Under the pieces are notes generated by a model. That model did no database searches. It was not told where the DNA came from and saw nothing but the letters and a program-made list of their open reading frames with translations. Position numbers and translations under genes: made by a program. DNA of 64,000 bases, taken from assembly GCF_001949145.1 (NCBI RefSeq), contig NW_019091461.1:186001-250000 (forward strand). The letters are read 5' to 3'. The number at the start of each line of letters is the position of its first letter. Position 1 is the first letter of the stretch. Source of the DNA: Acanthaster planci. Its lineage: Eukaryota; Echinodermata; Asteroidea; Valvatida; Acanthasteridae. Shown in pieces: positions 1-13,175 of the stretch.

Positions 1-1447
1 AGCACATATCTGTGTCCCTTCCAATAAACATTCCCTGTGCCTGAATAGGCTTCAAGAAAATGTCAGCCAGCAAAGGAAAATGAGAGACTTTGGAATTTAT
101 TTATTATTTTGAGTTCCCATTTGAAATATCCAAATAGTGAACAAATACAAACAAATCCAGCAGTACACATGTACAGTGCATTCAATTATAGAATCTTTGT
201 TAGATTGTTGCTATACACAAAGAGTGATAAACAGTGTGCCACTGACTATGTACATGTAATCTAACTGCTATAACAGATGCAAGTGCATATATATCAATAC
301 ACAAACCAACAACCTTAACCTTGTATTGTAGATATTTTTTAAATGTCACCTCCATATGAGCCACTATAAGAACTATGTTTTTTCAACCTGTGAAATTACA
401 CTGTTGGCCCCAGATTGAAGCTAGTTTGAGGAACTGTTTCTTTTACCCTCACAGTCCTTAATTTCAGAATGATTTTACATACACCCCAGGGGGTTAGGTT
501 TAATTCTGGTATCCGCATGACTAAAGCTGTCCCTCCCACTATCACAGTCAGAAATCCCTGAAGAATTACTACAGGAAATCCTCATTGTATGTCTGGACTG
601 TAATACAGGATGTTAGAACGGAGGTTGATGGCGGAAACTCTAACACTAATCATACCAACTTTGAACCACATCAGTGACTTTGCCTCACTTAAGAATTGCA
701 ATCTCACCAGACCCAGGATGTAATTAAGGAGGATTTTTTTTATTTCAACACATTAACTCCATGTGGAGAACATTCAATTAGTTCTGTTTTTTCTTCTGGT
801 TTGGAGTTGGGCTGGAAATGAAATTCATAGACACCCTGTGTTTTCTGTCTAAACACACTTCTGGCCGTGGCTGGAGATGAGTGTTTGTTATGTGTCTTGA
901 ACCTTTTGTTCAAACCTGAAATCATTCATAAAGAGCTTCCTGTAACCATGGGTATGCAGGGGTGGGGAGTGAATGCCCCAAGGGTAGGGGAAAAGGTTGG
1001 AAGAGGAACTTCCTTTCCCCCTCCTCACCCACCCTAATCAAATATTCAAGCATTTTGCATTGCTCTGAAATTTCCTAGTATGTATGTTAAAGCAGGAACT
1101 GAAATGCTTATGAAATCTCAGTTCATTGTCTTCCTCAGCCTCAGGTTAGTGGTTTAACAATTGTTGGCTTTGTCTAATTCATAGAATTTGGCATTTTCCA
1201 CATCAAATTTTTGTGTCAGTGAGAACAGTGGTAGGAAAATAGAGAGGAAGAATCGATAACGGGAATTATTTTATAATACAGTGTATATACAACTCTGGCA
1301 TAGTATCTGATATGTAAAAAGACACAACCCAGATTTCCACTTGGCTGTTGAGTAGAGTAGTGATTCAATGACCTGGATTGTGCCTTCTTTTTATATCTGT
1401 CAATAAAATCTGCTCCTAATAATCTGGAAGGTATCCAGATTGCTTTC
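1..1447. other. 3' flank of TIMP-like gene E, no gene seen
   Basis: This AT-rich stretch follows the stop codon of gene E. Open frames are short and show no domain or splice structure. A minus-strand AATAAA lies at 739-744, about 700 bases past the stop, and could be the poly(A) signal of gene E; no closer AATAAA was seen. The true end of the transcript is unknown. Confidence 0.5.
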
Positions 1448-4400
1448 CTAGGGTGTACTGCTGAGGCATTGCTTGTAATCTCTGTTTCGTTGCCACTTGC
1501 AAGCCTTCCTTGAGCGCGCACAGAAGGAGTGTTGCTCCTCACAGCTGTTGCCCATCATAGAAATGTCTACCATGCAACGGTTATCTTCCTGGGGGACAAA
1601 CTTGCATGTGGCACCATAGCAGCTACCAATCTGAAGAAAACAAAAGGAAGACATCTTGATGAATGTCATCACCAAAACACATTATGACCTTGCCATCCAT
1701 CAGGAATGAAATTGTGCTAAACAGTGTGTTGTTGCTTTGTCTCCCCAGAATTCTGCTTTAACTCAGTGGTGTTGAGCTCCTCCCCACCCACCATGCTATT
1801 GTCTAAAGCTGCCTCTGTTACTGCCCTCCATTATTCTCCCTGTTACAGCCAAACCCTTTGCTTACCCTCCTCCATTCTCCCCATCACAGCCACGCCCTTT
1901 GTGCGCCCTCCTCCACTCTTCCCATTGCAGCCACGCCCATTGCCTTCCAAACTGTAACTTTTAATTTGCCACAAAGCAACAACATCCACCCCAATTAGCC
2001 ACTGTCACTCATTGACACCGACCATTAGCATGATTACACTTACTGTGCAATCCCCACAAGTCTTCTTGAACATCAATTTCACTCCTCTCCGCTGAGTACG
2101 GGGCAGACTCTTGTAAGGTACAACCCAACTGCACAAGCCGAAGCGAAGTTCATTGTTGTAAAAAGAACCTGCAAAGGAGAAAGGTAACCTAGGTTTTAGA
2201 AGTCTGCAATTTCAGTTGAAAGGTAAAGTCTATCATTTGCAGTTATTCAAAAAGTAAGTGGCAAAATTATTGTTGAAAAGTATACTTGCTCTAAAGATGG
2301 TTATGGAGCTAAACTCCTTGTGAAGTTATTCTTTCTAGCAAGCTGTCATTTCAAGGAAAACAATGAAAGGCCATTTCCAAGGATGTATCTAAAGAGGCAC
2401 TGCCATTAGAAGTGAGTGCAAGCATTGACACGGCACATACACATGTGCAGTTACTATCATTCATCTGTTCAGTGCATGACATCACGTAGCTCTATTTGCA
2501 CAAATAAGCTGACTGTACCTTGAAAAAGTACCATTCAAGTGGTGTTGTGAATCTGTACTAAATTTCTACATTAAATTATGACAACTTAAAATCTGAAACA
2601 GGCTTTTTCTGCATGCATATTTGCTTGTGTAACATTTTGAAAATACCATATGAAATGAAATTTTTAGAAAATTGAAATCCACCGCCTGCTATTAAAGGGA
2701 TGTTGAACTCGTGTAAATGTACAGGTGCCTAGGAACATGGAGCATGCCTGTAAATCAAAGGTACAGTTTGCCATGAACTAAAAACAGTGATGATCTAACG
2801 ATTTCTAACTGCTTGTTGCTACATGTCCACATACCAGCATTGTCTTCTCATGTATTGCCTGCATCTTTTTTGCCATCTGGAATTATTGCCATAAAGTCTT
2901 AATGTACATGATTGAGTTCATGTAAACACTGGTCACAAATGCAGGTAGGTATTTGACGAGTAAAAAGTATCCCACATTTATGGCTTCTCAATTCAAGGCT
3001 GACCATTTGAGCTTACCAGCAATTATGTAGGAGATATCATTTGTCAACCCTACAAGGCCACAGAGTGACTCATATGGAGCAGTGTAGATCTTGGCCAGAG
3101 TTCTCTCCAAGAGATAATTGTCTCCTTTGAAGACCTTCTCCACCTGTGAAACACAAGTTGACATTTAGCAAGACTTCAACAGATTTAATTGTGCTTAACT
3201 CTCACCTGTTGGCATTCTTGATTTTGTACCACAACATGAGGTTCCCCAAATCTAACAATTACATAAGTTTTGTAATCTGACCAGTTTGCGTGTACCCCCA
3301 TTTGTTTTGTTTTTTTTAATTAAAAGCAGTCAGTCAACAAAGGCATTTGAATTGTTATGAACACCATGTTACTGATAGGCAAACACCTTGTTCACATTCC
3401 AATTGCACAGAACAATTGTAAGAAAATGAAAAAGAACTTAGATGAACAAACCAGCATCATATTTCTTTGTGTTTTAGTCATCATAAGTTCTTGTAAAAGT
3501 CCAGTCACAAGTAAAGTTGAGTCCAAAGCAATGGAGTGACATTTTAGTAGCTTGTGACTTGGTGACTTGTTAAGGACTTGAAGAGACTTGTAGGAACAGT
3601 GACGAAGGACCCGTTTTATCACAATTCATTTTAATAGCTTGTGATTTGACTTGCACATTGATGGCTTGTGAATGACTAGAGTGGGACTCAGTTACAGAGC
3701 ATTATTTGATGGCAATTTGGTTTCTCGTCTGAAAGCATTGTTGTGTGATTTACCTTGATGGTGTACTCCAACTTGATTGGCCTGTTGTCTTCCCTGGTAC
3801 TCGGAGGGAAATCATTCATTGCTATGGGGGCCAGCAAGCCTGCTGGTGGCCTGTTCTGCAGCTCTGCCAGTGGCCTGTTCTGCAGCTCTGCCGGTCCCTG
3901 CACCTCAGTTAAATTACCTTCCTCGTCAAGTACAGAGGAGGAATACTCTGATGACGATTCTGGTGCGGGTTCTGTCACCGGCTGTGGTGTGGGTTTGTAG
4001 ATGTACTGCCTGCTGACAACGCTTGCCTTGACCACTGCAGAACAGAAGTTTAAAAAAGGACAGAAATATATATTTATACTTGTTTTGCAGATTTCCTATT
4101 CCTTATGCTTAGATCTGATGTACTTGCAGAAATTGTGGGAGTGATTGTTGTCCAGTTGCCACGGGTAACAAAAGTCTGTCTGGGCATGGATTGGCGGTTA
4201 GTGTGGGCAGTGTTCCCAGCTCTATGGTGTGGGTAACCAGATCAACCAATCCTGGCCATCTACATGTAGCTCTGCTCTTTGTAAACATCAATATCTGTTG
4301 GCAGTTTTGGTTCTTCAAGTGAAGAGTGAGGAAGAATTTCTAATAGAAAAAAGCTGCCCAGTTAAATCACAAAAGTTTAAGCCAATCTTCCACTTTGTTG

Positions 4401-7400
4401 AAATGTATCTCTTTGCTATTATTATGTCACAAGAGGAAATTTTTCCGAGGCAAACTTTCATCCAATAGATCATGAAAGTTCCTTGACAGAAAGAATGCTT
4501 TGAAACTGTGGTCCATTTCATTTCTAATGGGGATGGGGGATTTGATTTAGTGCACCACGGGGCTGTAGCTGTACTATGAAAGTTACATGTACATGGTTCA
4601 TTCTAATACATTTACACTGACTGTCTTACATATCATTGTCACCTCCCTCTGTGAGTTACATGCTTGAATGCATCTTGTGGTCAGTAACTAATTACTTCTT
4701 ATCATGATGTGCTGATGATGCTTCTGGTCTGACAGTTGAAGGCCAGAAGTCCTCAGTGAAAGGTCAAGCATGATCATTGTAATGTATCCTTCATGCTTGA
4801 AGTTGTTTTTACTGTGCAGGATTAATGAAGATCTCTTCATTCCACTGGCTTTCAAAGGTTGCCTCCTTTCAAAACATGTTTTAAAGAAGGATGACTAATC
4901 ATGATGTATTTCTATTAACTTCTAAACTAGTTTGTTGCTGGCTGCATGGGCAGTATCAACAGAAGATGTTCCGCAATTCCTTGTAGAACCATGATTGGAG
5001 ATTTCATCTTCATTTCAGTAGAAATTTAGGGGTTGACAAACTCCTCTTAAATCTGAGGAAATATCTGCTCATTACTGAACTAGTCAGTTGCCAGCTTCAG
5101 GAGCAGTTTTGAACAGAGATCATGCTCCCCCCTTGTGAAACAATAAGGGATTTCATAAGCTTTGGGAAACTTAGTTTTCAAATATCTATAGAAAAGAAGT
5201 ATTCTGCCCTTCTGTTAATTTGATCTTTCACTCATTAAATTTTAACCTGCCTTCTGTTTAAATCACAGAGGATTGCCTCTATTTTCTTCATTGGTACTTT
5301 TTTCAAAGTCTAAATTTGAACTACAACAAACGTTTGGTGAGGTAAGTTGTGATGTTCACTTCATCAGTGGCTAAAAATACACATGCCCTTTGAATTTCAG
5401 AATGTGCAATACAAAGTGAAGGGGTAGCTGTTTCTTGTCAGCCATGTCCTTGGTCCAAGTGCATTGACATGCCTACCCACCCTCAGGATCAGCACCAGGG
5501 GCAGTGAGAAGTAAACGAACTCTGTTAAAAGGTCCTTCAGGTTCACATTCCACCACATATAGGAACTGTTGATGTACGTGTACGTACACACTTGCAAGAG
5601 ACTGCGATGACTATGAGTCAGGATGAAGGGCTAAACTGTTGTGCAGATGTTTTTTTATTTCGTTCCAGCATATATACAGCTTACCAGTTCCGTCCGCAAG
5701 TGCAAATAGTCCAAGCTTTGAGCAGGGTCAAGCGAGATTGGGTGAACTCCCACAACTATTTTCATAGCCCACTCGGTGAACATGAAAACACCACAGAGCA
5801 AAACGTTGACATTGTTTAGTGAAAAGCTGTTGATAACATGGTGATAGGATCTTGTTAACAGGGACATTGTTGCATGAAGTGTAAATCCTTAAGCTGGAAG
5901 CAACAGCATGTTGTTTTAAGGAAGTTGGTTTTATAGAGCAGAAAAAAAAGTGTCTGTCTTCAAACAATGGCAAAGTGCTAATACTAGCTTTGTCAGCCAG
6001 TGACTCATTTCAGTGTGCTCAAGGAAAGTTAGAAACAGGAAATACAAAATTATAGCAAATTGAACAATTTGCATGAAAAACAATTTCAGACAATTGTTAA
6101 AAGCATTTGTGATTGCAACCAACACCAGGATGTTTTATTGTTCTGAAGGTCATAACTTGCTAACTTTTAGTGATTCTCTTTGTTAATACCAAAGGACCAT
6201 TCAAATTGGAAACAGTTCTAGGTCAATGTTGGGGCAGTTGTAATTAAAAATGTTGTAATTAGTAGAGTCAAAAATCATTTTTTCATTACATTTACTTCAT
6301 GTGTCATAAATAGAGAGATTTAACTTTGTAGTCTATAAATTGTTGTGAAAGCAAATATTTTGACAAACCTTCAAATGCTTTTTGGGGTTAAAGATTAACA
6401 ATGCAGCAGTGCTATATGTGGTTTTTGGTACTAGTAATAGATGGCCTGATTGCATCATCGTCATTGCTTCGTCTGATCAGACGCCCTTTTATCTTCATTT
6501 CCTAGTTCATTTCCTTCCTCTGGATTATCCCTTATCAGATGTTCTAGACACTTTCCTGGCTGGATTTAAGTGGTTAGCAGCCTTTAATTTTTTTTTCAGA
6601 AGACCACACTGCTTACGTCTGTAAATGTTAACGTAAGCACAAAGACAACAATTCCACATTTTTCATAATATATATACTCATCACTAAGTCTTTCTGAAAT
6701 ACTAAGACATATTTAAACACCTATTCTTATCTTTGGAAGTTTGTTTAGTTTAGTTCCTAAAGAGGCGTTGTTTCCTATTTCAATCAGAGATCATTCGTTT
6801 TTAATATACCAAGATTTGCTTATTTCAGCAAAAAACTTCCGTGATTTTTTGGAGCCACAATCCTGGACAAAATAGTTGGAACACCTCGTGGGAAGCACGG
6901 TGAAAAGATACCCCCTCTCCCCTGTTCAATAATGTGGTCATTTATTGGACCGAGATTGGGCCCAACTTTACCCAATGAGAAACAACATTGACAGAGGGCG
7001 ACGGGGAGGCAAGTTCCAATGAGATTTGTCCAGGATTGTCTCTAAGAAGTCCGCCTAATCCTAATAGGGAGTGCAAACATCCCGCTCTTAAAAAATGCTG
7101 CACACAAGCGCGATATTAAACTGCAATGGTACACCACCTCAATTGAAAAAAGGAGAGTCACATCCTTTTTTTTTTTCACCATTGCAATATTTCATCTGAA
7201 ACCCAACCAGAAAGTGAAAAGAGCTCAGACAGAATTGTGTACTCCTTATGTAACCATATAGCCCTTCAGAGCGAATAAAAGACTTCATTTGGTGCACCGT
7301 TCACGATGCTCCCAACTTATCCCATTTTCAGTGGCCAACTTAACTCTTGTTGCTGATACAGTGAGCAGCAATCCAATCCTCGCAAATTTACTATGAACCC

Positions 7401-8254
7401 TTCCACTGAAACAAATCCCGTACCAATGGGTGATCCTAAACCATAGCTATTGTATCATGAAATAATAAATAACTGTGTATTTACATATACATCTACTTTC
7501 GGGGGGGGGGGTATTATGCTCCTAACAGGGCATACTACCACACCTTGCCTATAATAGTCATTATTTATTTCATTCCATAACCATCTAATACTTACAGCAT
7601 CACACAGCAGCGCCCAAAACAGCAATGTGGCAAATCCCCCCCCCACCCTCGATCCCGCGTAACACAGACCCACGGCCACGCTCATGATACTCACTTTCCA
7701 CTGAGAAACTCAGACAATCCTGGACAAAAATAGTTGGGACACCTTGTGGGAAGCATGGTAAAAAGATCCCCCTCTACCCTGTTCAATGTTGCGTTCATTA
7801 ATTGGACTAAGATTGAGTCCAACTTACCCAATGAGAAACAACATTTACAGGGGGCGAGGGGAGACATGTTCCAACGAGATTTGTCCAGGATTGTAGCTTT
7901 GAACTGTGTATCTCAAAAATTGCTTTCTATCACCAGTCTGGTAAATTGCTTCCTTACAGAAGTTACAGGGATATCTAAAGTCAGCAAACACTTTCTCTCA
8001 AGCCAAAATACCTGAAAGATTGTCATTCAAAATGTTAGAGTTAAGTTGTTGCACTTCACAGTTTTGCCTCTCTCAGAAGGTGAGATGTGAATGAGAAAAC
8101 ACCAAATGACTCCTCATGAGTAGAGTTGAAGCTTACCAAACTCCGATCTGCAAAACTGGTCTTGAGGGTGGTTACGCTGACAACTGCATGCATGGCTCCC
8201 TGTCATGCATGTAAACAAGACACCAACCAAAACAGCAACACACAAGGCCCTCAT
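1448..8254 (-). CDS. timp: TIMP-like secreted protein, gene E (5 exons, 277 aa)
   Basis: Exons on the minus strand: 8137-8254, 3754-4034, 3017-3143, 2044-2168 and 1448-1630; all introns are GT-AG and the phases (1,0,1,0) sum to an open 834-nt CDS. Residues 1-22 form a signal peptide ending S-H-A. The mature protein starts C23-S-C25 followed by HPQDQFC, the TIMP block whose Cys1 amino group chelates the catalytic zinc of metalloproteinases. Exon 2 encodes strand A (VVKASVV) and then a ~73-residue Pro/Ser/Glu-rich insert replacing the short AB loop. It includes a tandem 8-residue repeat, AELQNRPL/AELQNRPP. Exon 3 begins VEKVFKGD and contains the C70-like SLCG. Exon 4 has GLCSW and TCGDC. Exon 5 has seven cysteines. 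This is the only copy with an intron between strand B and the KVFKG block, matching the vertebrate exon 2/3 junction. Fourteen mature cysteines; vertebrate TIMPs have 12. Family call is firm; target protease unknown. Confidence 0.94.
3480..3690. repeat. Degenerate GACTTG-rich repeat in gene E intron 2
   Basis: The segment is rich in short motifs such as GACTTG, CTTGTGACTTG and GAGTCC. It resembles the GACTC/GAGTC-rich blocks near 31.8, 33.5 and 34.1 kb and is probably a decayed copy of the same simple repeat family. Confidence 0.4.
3848..3895. repeat. Two-copy 24-bp coding repeat in gene E
   Basis: Two adjacent 24-bp units (3848-3871, 3872-3895) differ at one base. They lie in exon 2 of gene E and encode AELQNRPL and AELQNRPP on the minus strand. 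The in-frame unit suggests recent slippage expansion inside the loop insert. Confidence 0.9.
6857..7039. mobile_element. Short inverted-repeat element, copy 1
   Basis: A 183-bp element starts ACAATCCTGGACAAA and ends with the inverse TTTGTCCAGGATTGT. It is closely similar along its length to copy 2 at 7714-7894, in the same orientation. It has no open frame, so it looks like a non-autonomous DNA transposon (MITE). It lies in intron 1 of gene E. I could not define a clear target-site duplication. Confidence 0.82.
7714..7894. mobile_element. Short inverted-repeat element, copy 2
   Basis: A 181-bp copy of the element at 6857-7039, with the same ACAATCCTGGACAAA termini in inverted orientation and the same internal order. 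The copies flank a 674-bp segment containing a run of 11 or so G near 7500 and a C-rich run near 7640. Either two insertions or a segment flanked by paired copies would explain the arrangement. Confidence 0.82.
8137..8254 (-). other. timp: Gene E exon 1: signal peptide and Cys1 block
   Basis: Thirty-nine codons plus one base. The exon encodes the 22-residue signal peptide and C-S-C-Q-R-N-HPQDQFC, then ends at a GTAAGC donor in phase 1. It is too short to stand out as an open frame and is overlain by a longer meaningless plus-strand frame (8126-8407). Confidence 0.93.
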
Positions 8255-11200
8255 GGTGCGAAGCAAGGCTTGTCGACTTCGGGTCCAACTTCTAGTGCCA
8301 AATCACGCTTCGCTGGACTCTTTGACTCAGCTTCTAGTACTAGTAGTAAGTTGAGTGGAGCTGTTGGAAGTCTGAGTGTCAGGGGCTGTCACACTGTAGA
8401 ACACTGACTCCCACGAAAAACCCAGTGCCCCTTTATACCTTCCTGCTTCCTTGGCTGTTCCATTGAGTTGTGTTACTCCCTGGCCAAGTTCTGGAAACAT
8501 CCCTGTGAACGTAAGATGAGACAGTGCTGTTCATGCAAAACAGACACCTTTGTTGCTGTTGTCAATTTATAAACAGGAAACCACAGGTGTGCATTTACTG
8601 ACATTCATGAAAGTTTTCTATTACATTGGGAGCAACTGACTCCATTTCCCAGAAAACTTGCATCAGTTGTTTACAAAAATGTTATGACAACGGGTTTTGA
8701 AGAATAAGTGAGTGAAATTATTTCTAGTTTACTTACATGGCTTGGATCTATCAAGTACCATAGAAATTGTGATTTCATACTGTGAAATCTTGAGAACATA
8801 ACAAAGTTGATGGTGCCACTTCAAAAGCTTGGACTCATTCCAAATTTGATACAAGTTTGCCAACAAAGTGGAAGTGTTAATTGTTCCAATCTTCAGTGAA
8901 GTAAACCTTTCTATTCACTTTAAAGTCCAAACTGTGAGTTACCATTTAAGTCCCATTTGGAATATTTTGTGTCTGACAGTGTGAAAAAGCCCAAATATGA
9001 TTGGAATGTCAACATAAAAGGTAAAAATTGACCCCCTCATACTTTGTCTGGACTGCTGGCTGTCGTACAGTGACCTTGCTTATACTGTACATACAGCACA
9101 CATTTCATCCATATCCGACATGCTCTTGAAAGCACTGTTCGTCAACGGAAGTATCACCAAATAAAGGAAATCTTTTTTTCTGATGAATTGGGTGCTATTA
9201 AATTTCATTTTATTTCCGGAATCGAGAAAGGATGGAATACGTGTACCAGTTTTCCAATGGAAGTGGACTCTGACATCCTCGCTGACATTGACATGAAATG
9301 AGGGTAACTTTAGTAATAGGTTCATAGCCCAATTGTATTTAGACCTAATGATGAACATTTTTTCACAGTGGTCGTGGTAAATGTGGTTTTGATGCAGTCA
9401 ATTTTAAGTGTGTGATGACTGATTATAGCTTTTCGGCTAAGTGGTTTTTACAGATTTAGGTTTCACTCATTTGTGAGCCTTCTGGTGACAGACAAATGTT
9501 TAATAAAGAGAAGTTTGGATTCTTGTCTCACTCATGCAGACCCATTGGATTATGTAATGTTGGCAAAACAAATGAGATCCAGGCAGTGCTTGTCTTATTT
9601 TCATGTGGAACTTTTCAATAAGAGATTGTAGGTGAAATGTTCCTCAGTAAGTAGAAGGGTTCAGTTTCCAGATTTCATGCAAATCCTGAATAAAATGTAA
9701 TCAAGGGGTAAATTCCGGAGTGTTTTTAATTGGAACTCTTTTCACAGTGTTTGCTGTGGTAGGGAAAAGGATTACAATAGCCAAATGTGACCCAAAATGG
9801 AAGTTTTGTTTTCACATTTTCACCAAATTGAGTAAAACAGGTATTGGGATTTGGAATCCCCTTCATTTTATCACCAAGGGCAAACATTCTGCCTGGTTTG
9901 TCCAGGCTAAAAATCAATTTTCAATTTTTTTTTCTTTCTTGAAATGGAAACGCAGTTTCCATTTCTTTCCAGAGGGAGATGTCAATGAGGAGAATGGCTA
10001 GTTTTGTGCTATTTATATCTTCCTGGATCTTTTAAGTCCTTCTGGAGGGATCATGCATCAATACATTGCTGGCATTTGTGGTCAGACACACCAGGACTTG
10101 GTTTGACCTTGGAAGTCGTACTTCTGGGCCTGATTCTTGGTAAACCTACCAATGTGGGTATCCTTCATGTTTGGGTGACATGAGAGTGTCTGCCAGGACA
10201 AATTACCTGGACCAGGTGACTTGGGTAAGGTGCCGCCAGGTAGGGGCAGAGTCTTTGTTAACATTCCTTTTGGATGAGGGTCTATTTGGAAATGCCCAAT
10301 CCCTCATTTCACTGACTGGATTCTGTACTGGAACTCTCTATTTTCTAGCTATTTTCTTAGCAAGAGTAAAGGGCCGAGCAGAAAATACTGAGTGATACTA
10401 ATCAACATGCAGAGTTCATTTGTGAACTATAAAGACAGGTCATAGACTTTTCATAGATTCAAATAACTTTAGGACAACAGGAACTTGCCGCTCTTTCAAA
10501 ATGGAATGAAATAAGTTTGTGCATCTACGTACAGATTAGATTCTAAAGACTTGCTGTGATATGAGTTTGATGCATGACCACCAATGCATGGTGATGTGAT
10601 TATCACTTTGACGTACTTTGACAAGATTTTGAGCTTCATCTGTCTTGAAAGGCTATAACAAGAAGCTGAAGATGTTTGAAAATGTCAAATGTTTGAGATT
10701 GTCAGTCTGGAAATAAGTGATTTCTTTCAAAATAAGTAGGAAGCAATTATATCCAAATTAAAATTGTCTTTTTCCCCATGTAAGTAAGAGTGATTCATGG
10801 ATATGTTGCACTGTCATTGTGGGTGTCATTTGGTTAATGTCAGCTTTGTAACTGGCCAGAATTTGTTGTACATAAACAAAAATTTAAATACTCATTGTGA
10901 CTCTGCATTTTCATAAATTAGGAAACTGTTTTAATTCAAATGATTAATGTCACTTGGAACAGTGTTATAAGATAGAGCACTAAGGTTTGCTTTCAGAGAA
11001 CTTTGTTTCTTGCTTGATGCGTCCTACATGTAACACAACGGCATCTGGCAGTGCACAACCTCCATGTTCCTACCACCTGCCTCAACCCGACAACAGGGTA
11101 ATCCTGGATTCAACCCACAACCTCCTGCATAGTGGAACTTGTCAAGCAGCCTCCACCACAGAACCTACAAAAACCACCGATTACAAAATTGCCTCGCCAG

Positions 11201-13175
11201 ATTTGCATATTGCAAGATCAGTTCCATTTTGTGTGAAAATATTATAGTTTTGTATTGTTCCTTGTTATGATGGGTACAAAATTTCAAAGCTGTAGACATT
11301 TTGGCTCTCCTCCATTATGTGAAATCTGCTCTCCTGTTTTCCAGTGATTAAAGGCCTTTGAGTCCCAAGCATTTTCATACTTAAAAGCTTGATGACTATT
11401 TCTCACCAAATATCCCACAAAGCCATATATATTGGTGAAAGGGCAAAATGTAATTAAAAGCCAGACAAATTGAAACCCACTGTTTGATATATGATATCTT
11501 TAGCCAAGCCATGCTGTCTCCCGCGGTTACATCGTCTGTACTTATAGCTTGGCCTACATACGGTCACGTTCAATTTAAACGGGCATGCCTGGCACCGGAA
11601 CCTTTCTTTTCACCTCTGAGGACACACTGCGTAGGTGATGCAGGCTGGTACCTTGTAGCTACATGCAGCTCCACATCTGTCAGAAATAACTTATAGGGCC
11701 TATGTTTCTACCCTGACCAATGAGGTTGTGGTAAATTCAGTCCTTGACCTTTGAAGTCTTGGGCATGATTGCCCAACCAAAAGCCTCACTAGTTCTAAAT
11801 CAGTATTTGAGGAAATAATTATAATGGAAATCCATGACCATCAAAAAACGTCAGCCTTATTCAGTAGGAGGTCCATCTGTAAAAATCATTCACTGGAGTC
11901 AATGGTATCCTCTTTTGTGGACTTTCTCGTTTTTTCCCCCTGAACATATGTTCAGCAAAAAAGTCAGAGGACTGTTCACAGAGTGATCAGAGTGAATGTT
12001 AAGTGAGTGAGAGTATTAATTTTATTTCAATTTCCAAGAAAACTACATTGTAGTACACCGTCACAGTGTCATTCAATATGACATTGTTTTAAATAGTTAT
12101 TCTGATAACATATTGTATGTGATTACGATAAAAAGTTCTTCGGTTACTTTGGGAAGAGTTTGTAAAAGTTTGTATAAATTTGAAAACTAATGTCTATACA
12201 TCAATGATGTTTTCTTTTTTATGTTAACTCAGTCAAGTCAGTATCTGTTTTCTTCTATAAGAATGACAGAATTTTGAATATAAACATTAAAGTGCCTACA
12301 TTTGTGGTTGGCCTGACCCCACTAAAGGTAGTTATTAGTGGCTATGAATAGTTTCTGTTGTTTACTACATTAAAGATACATTCTGTACACTCATCACCTT
12401 TCATAATGACAATAATCTTGTGTAAATTTTGGATTTGGACTGCGTTTTCACGAAGAACGAAACATAATTTTGATGATTTTTTTTTTTGCTTAAAAAAATT
12501 GGGGGGGGGGAGAGGGTATGGTAACATGGGTGTGTTGGGAGTTTTTCACAGATACCTCCCTTGTGGAAGCAGCCCTAGCGTGGTTAGGGATTGTATTTAA
12601 ACAAAATAAACACTGATGGTCTGAATAGGAGCAATTCACAATACAGTGCACTCCAGTGTTTATCCACAAAAAGGTCTTTTTCAAGATCAAGGGTCAACAT
12701 CGGTAACTATGCAATGCTTCAGCAGCTCCAACTCTTCAAAGAAAGCAGACATCCAGCAAGTAAGATAGACCCAAGTTGAAGGACAGAAACAAGTTTTGAA
12801 TGATCACATGAACCTGTGTAGTAACGAGAAGAGGGAAGTTCCAGGATTTGGTTGTGAAAGCAGGGACACGATACAATGATTTTACAACTATATATGGTCA
12901 CTGTGTTGACCTTTTCTTACAATGTATGCACTTCTGCTGTTTTGGACCTCTATAAGGCTCTAATGGTAGTTTAGAGGTATTGGAATCACTCCAATTCAGA
13001 ATATGTCTTCACAGTGGACTTGCCTGAGAATGGAGGCCAATAAAACAACAATACATGAGATTAGGATTTCAGAAAAATGGTCTGAATATGCCTTGTGAAC
13101 AGGCATCATTTCCAGAAGAAGTATTCCACATGTGGGTCACATATGTCCAAACAAAATAACTTCAACACTTCCAGT
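8255..13175. other. Spacer between genes D and E
   Basis: About 4.9 kb holding the gene E promoter at its left end and the 3' flank of gene D at its right end. Open frames at 9080-9358 (minus) and 9720-10001 (plus) have no recognisable domain, splice context or family resemblance. A G-rich run occurs near 12500. I saw no TIMP exon here by eye. Confidence 0.5.
8431..8437 (-). promoter_or_regulatory. Candidate TATA box of gene E
   Basis: On the minus strand the sequence reads GGTATAAAGGGGC, a strong TATA match, 177 bases upstream of the gene E start codon. It implies a short unspliced 5' UTR of about 150 bases. Genes D and A have A/T-rich TATA-like motifs at similar distances. Confidence 0.55.

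Noticed and set aside
8126-8407. Plus-strand open frame of 93 codons
   Set aside because: It is antisense to exon 1 of gene E and its own translation has no family features.
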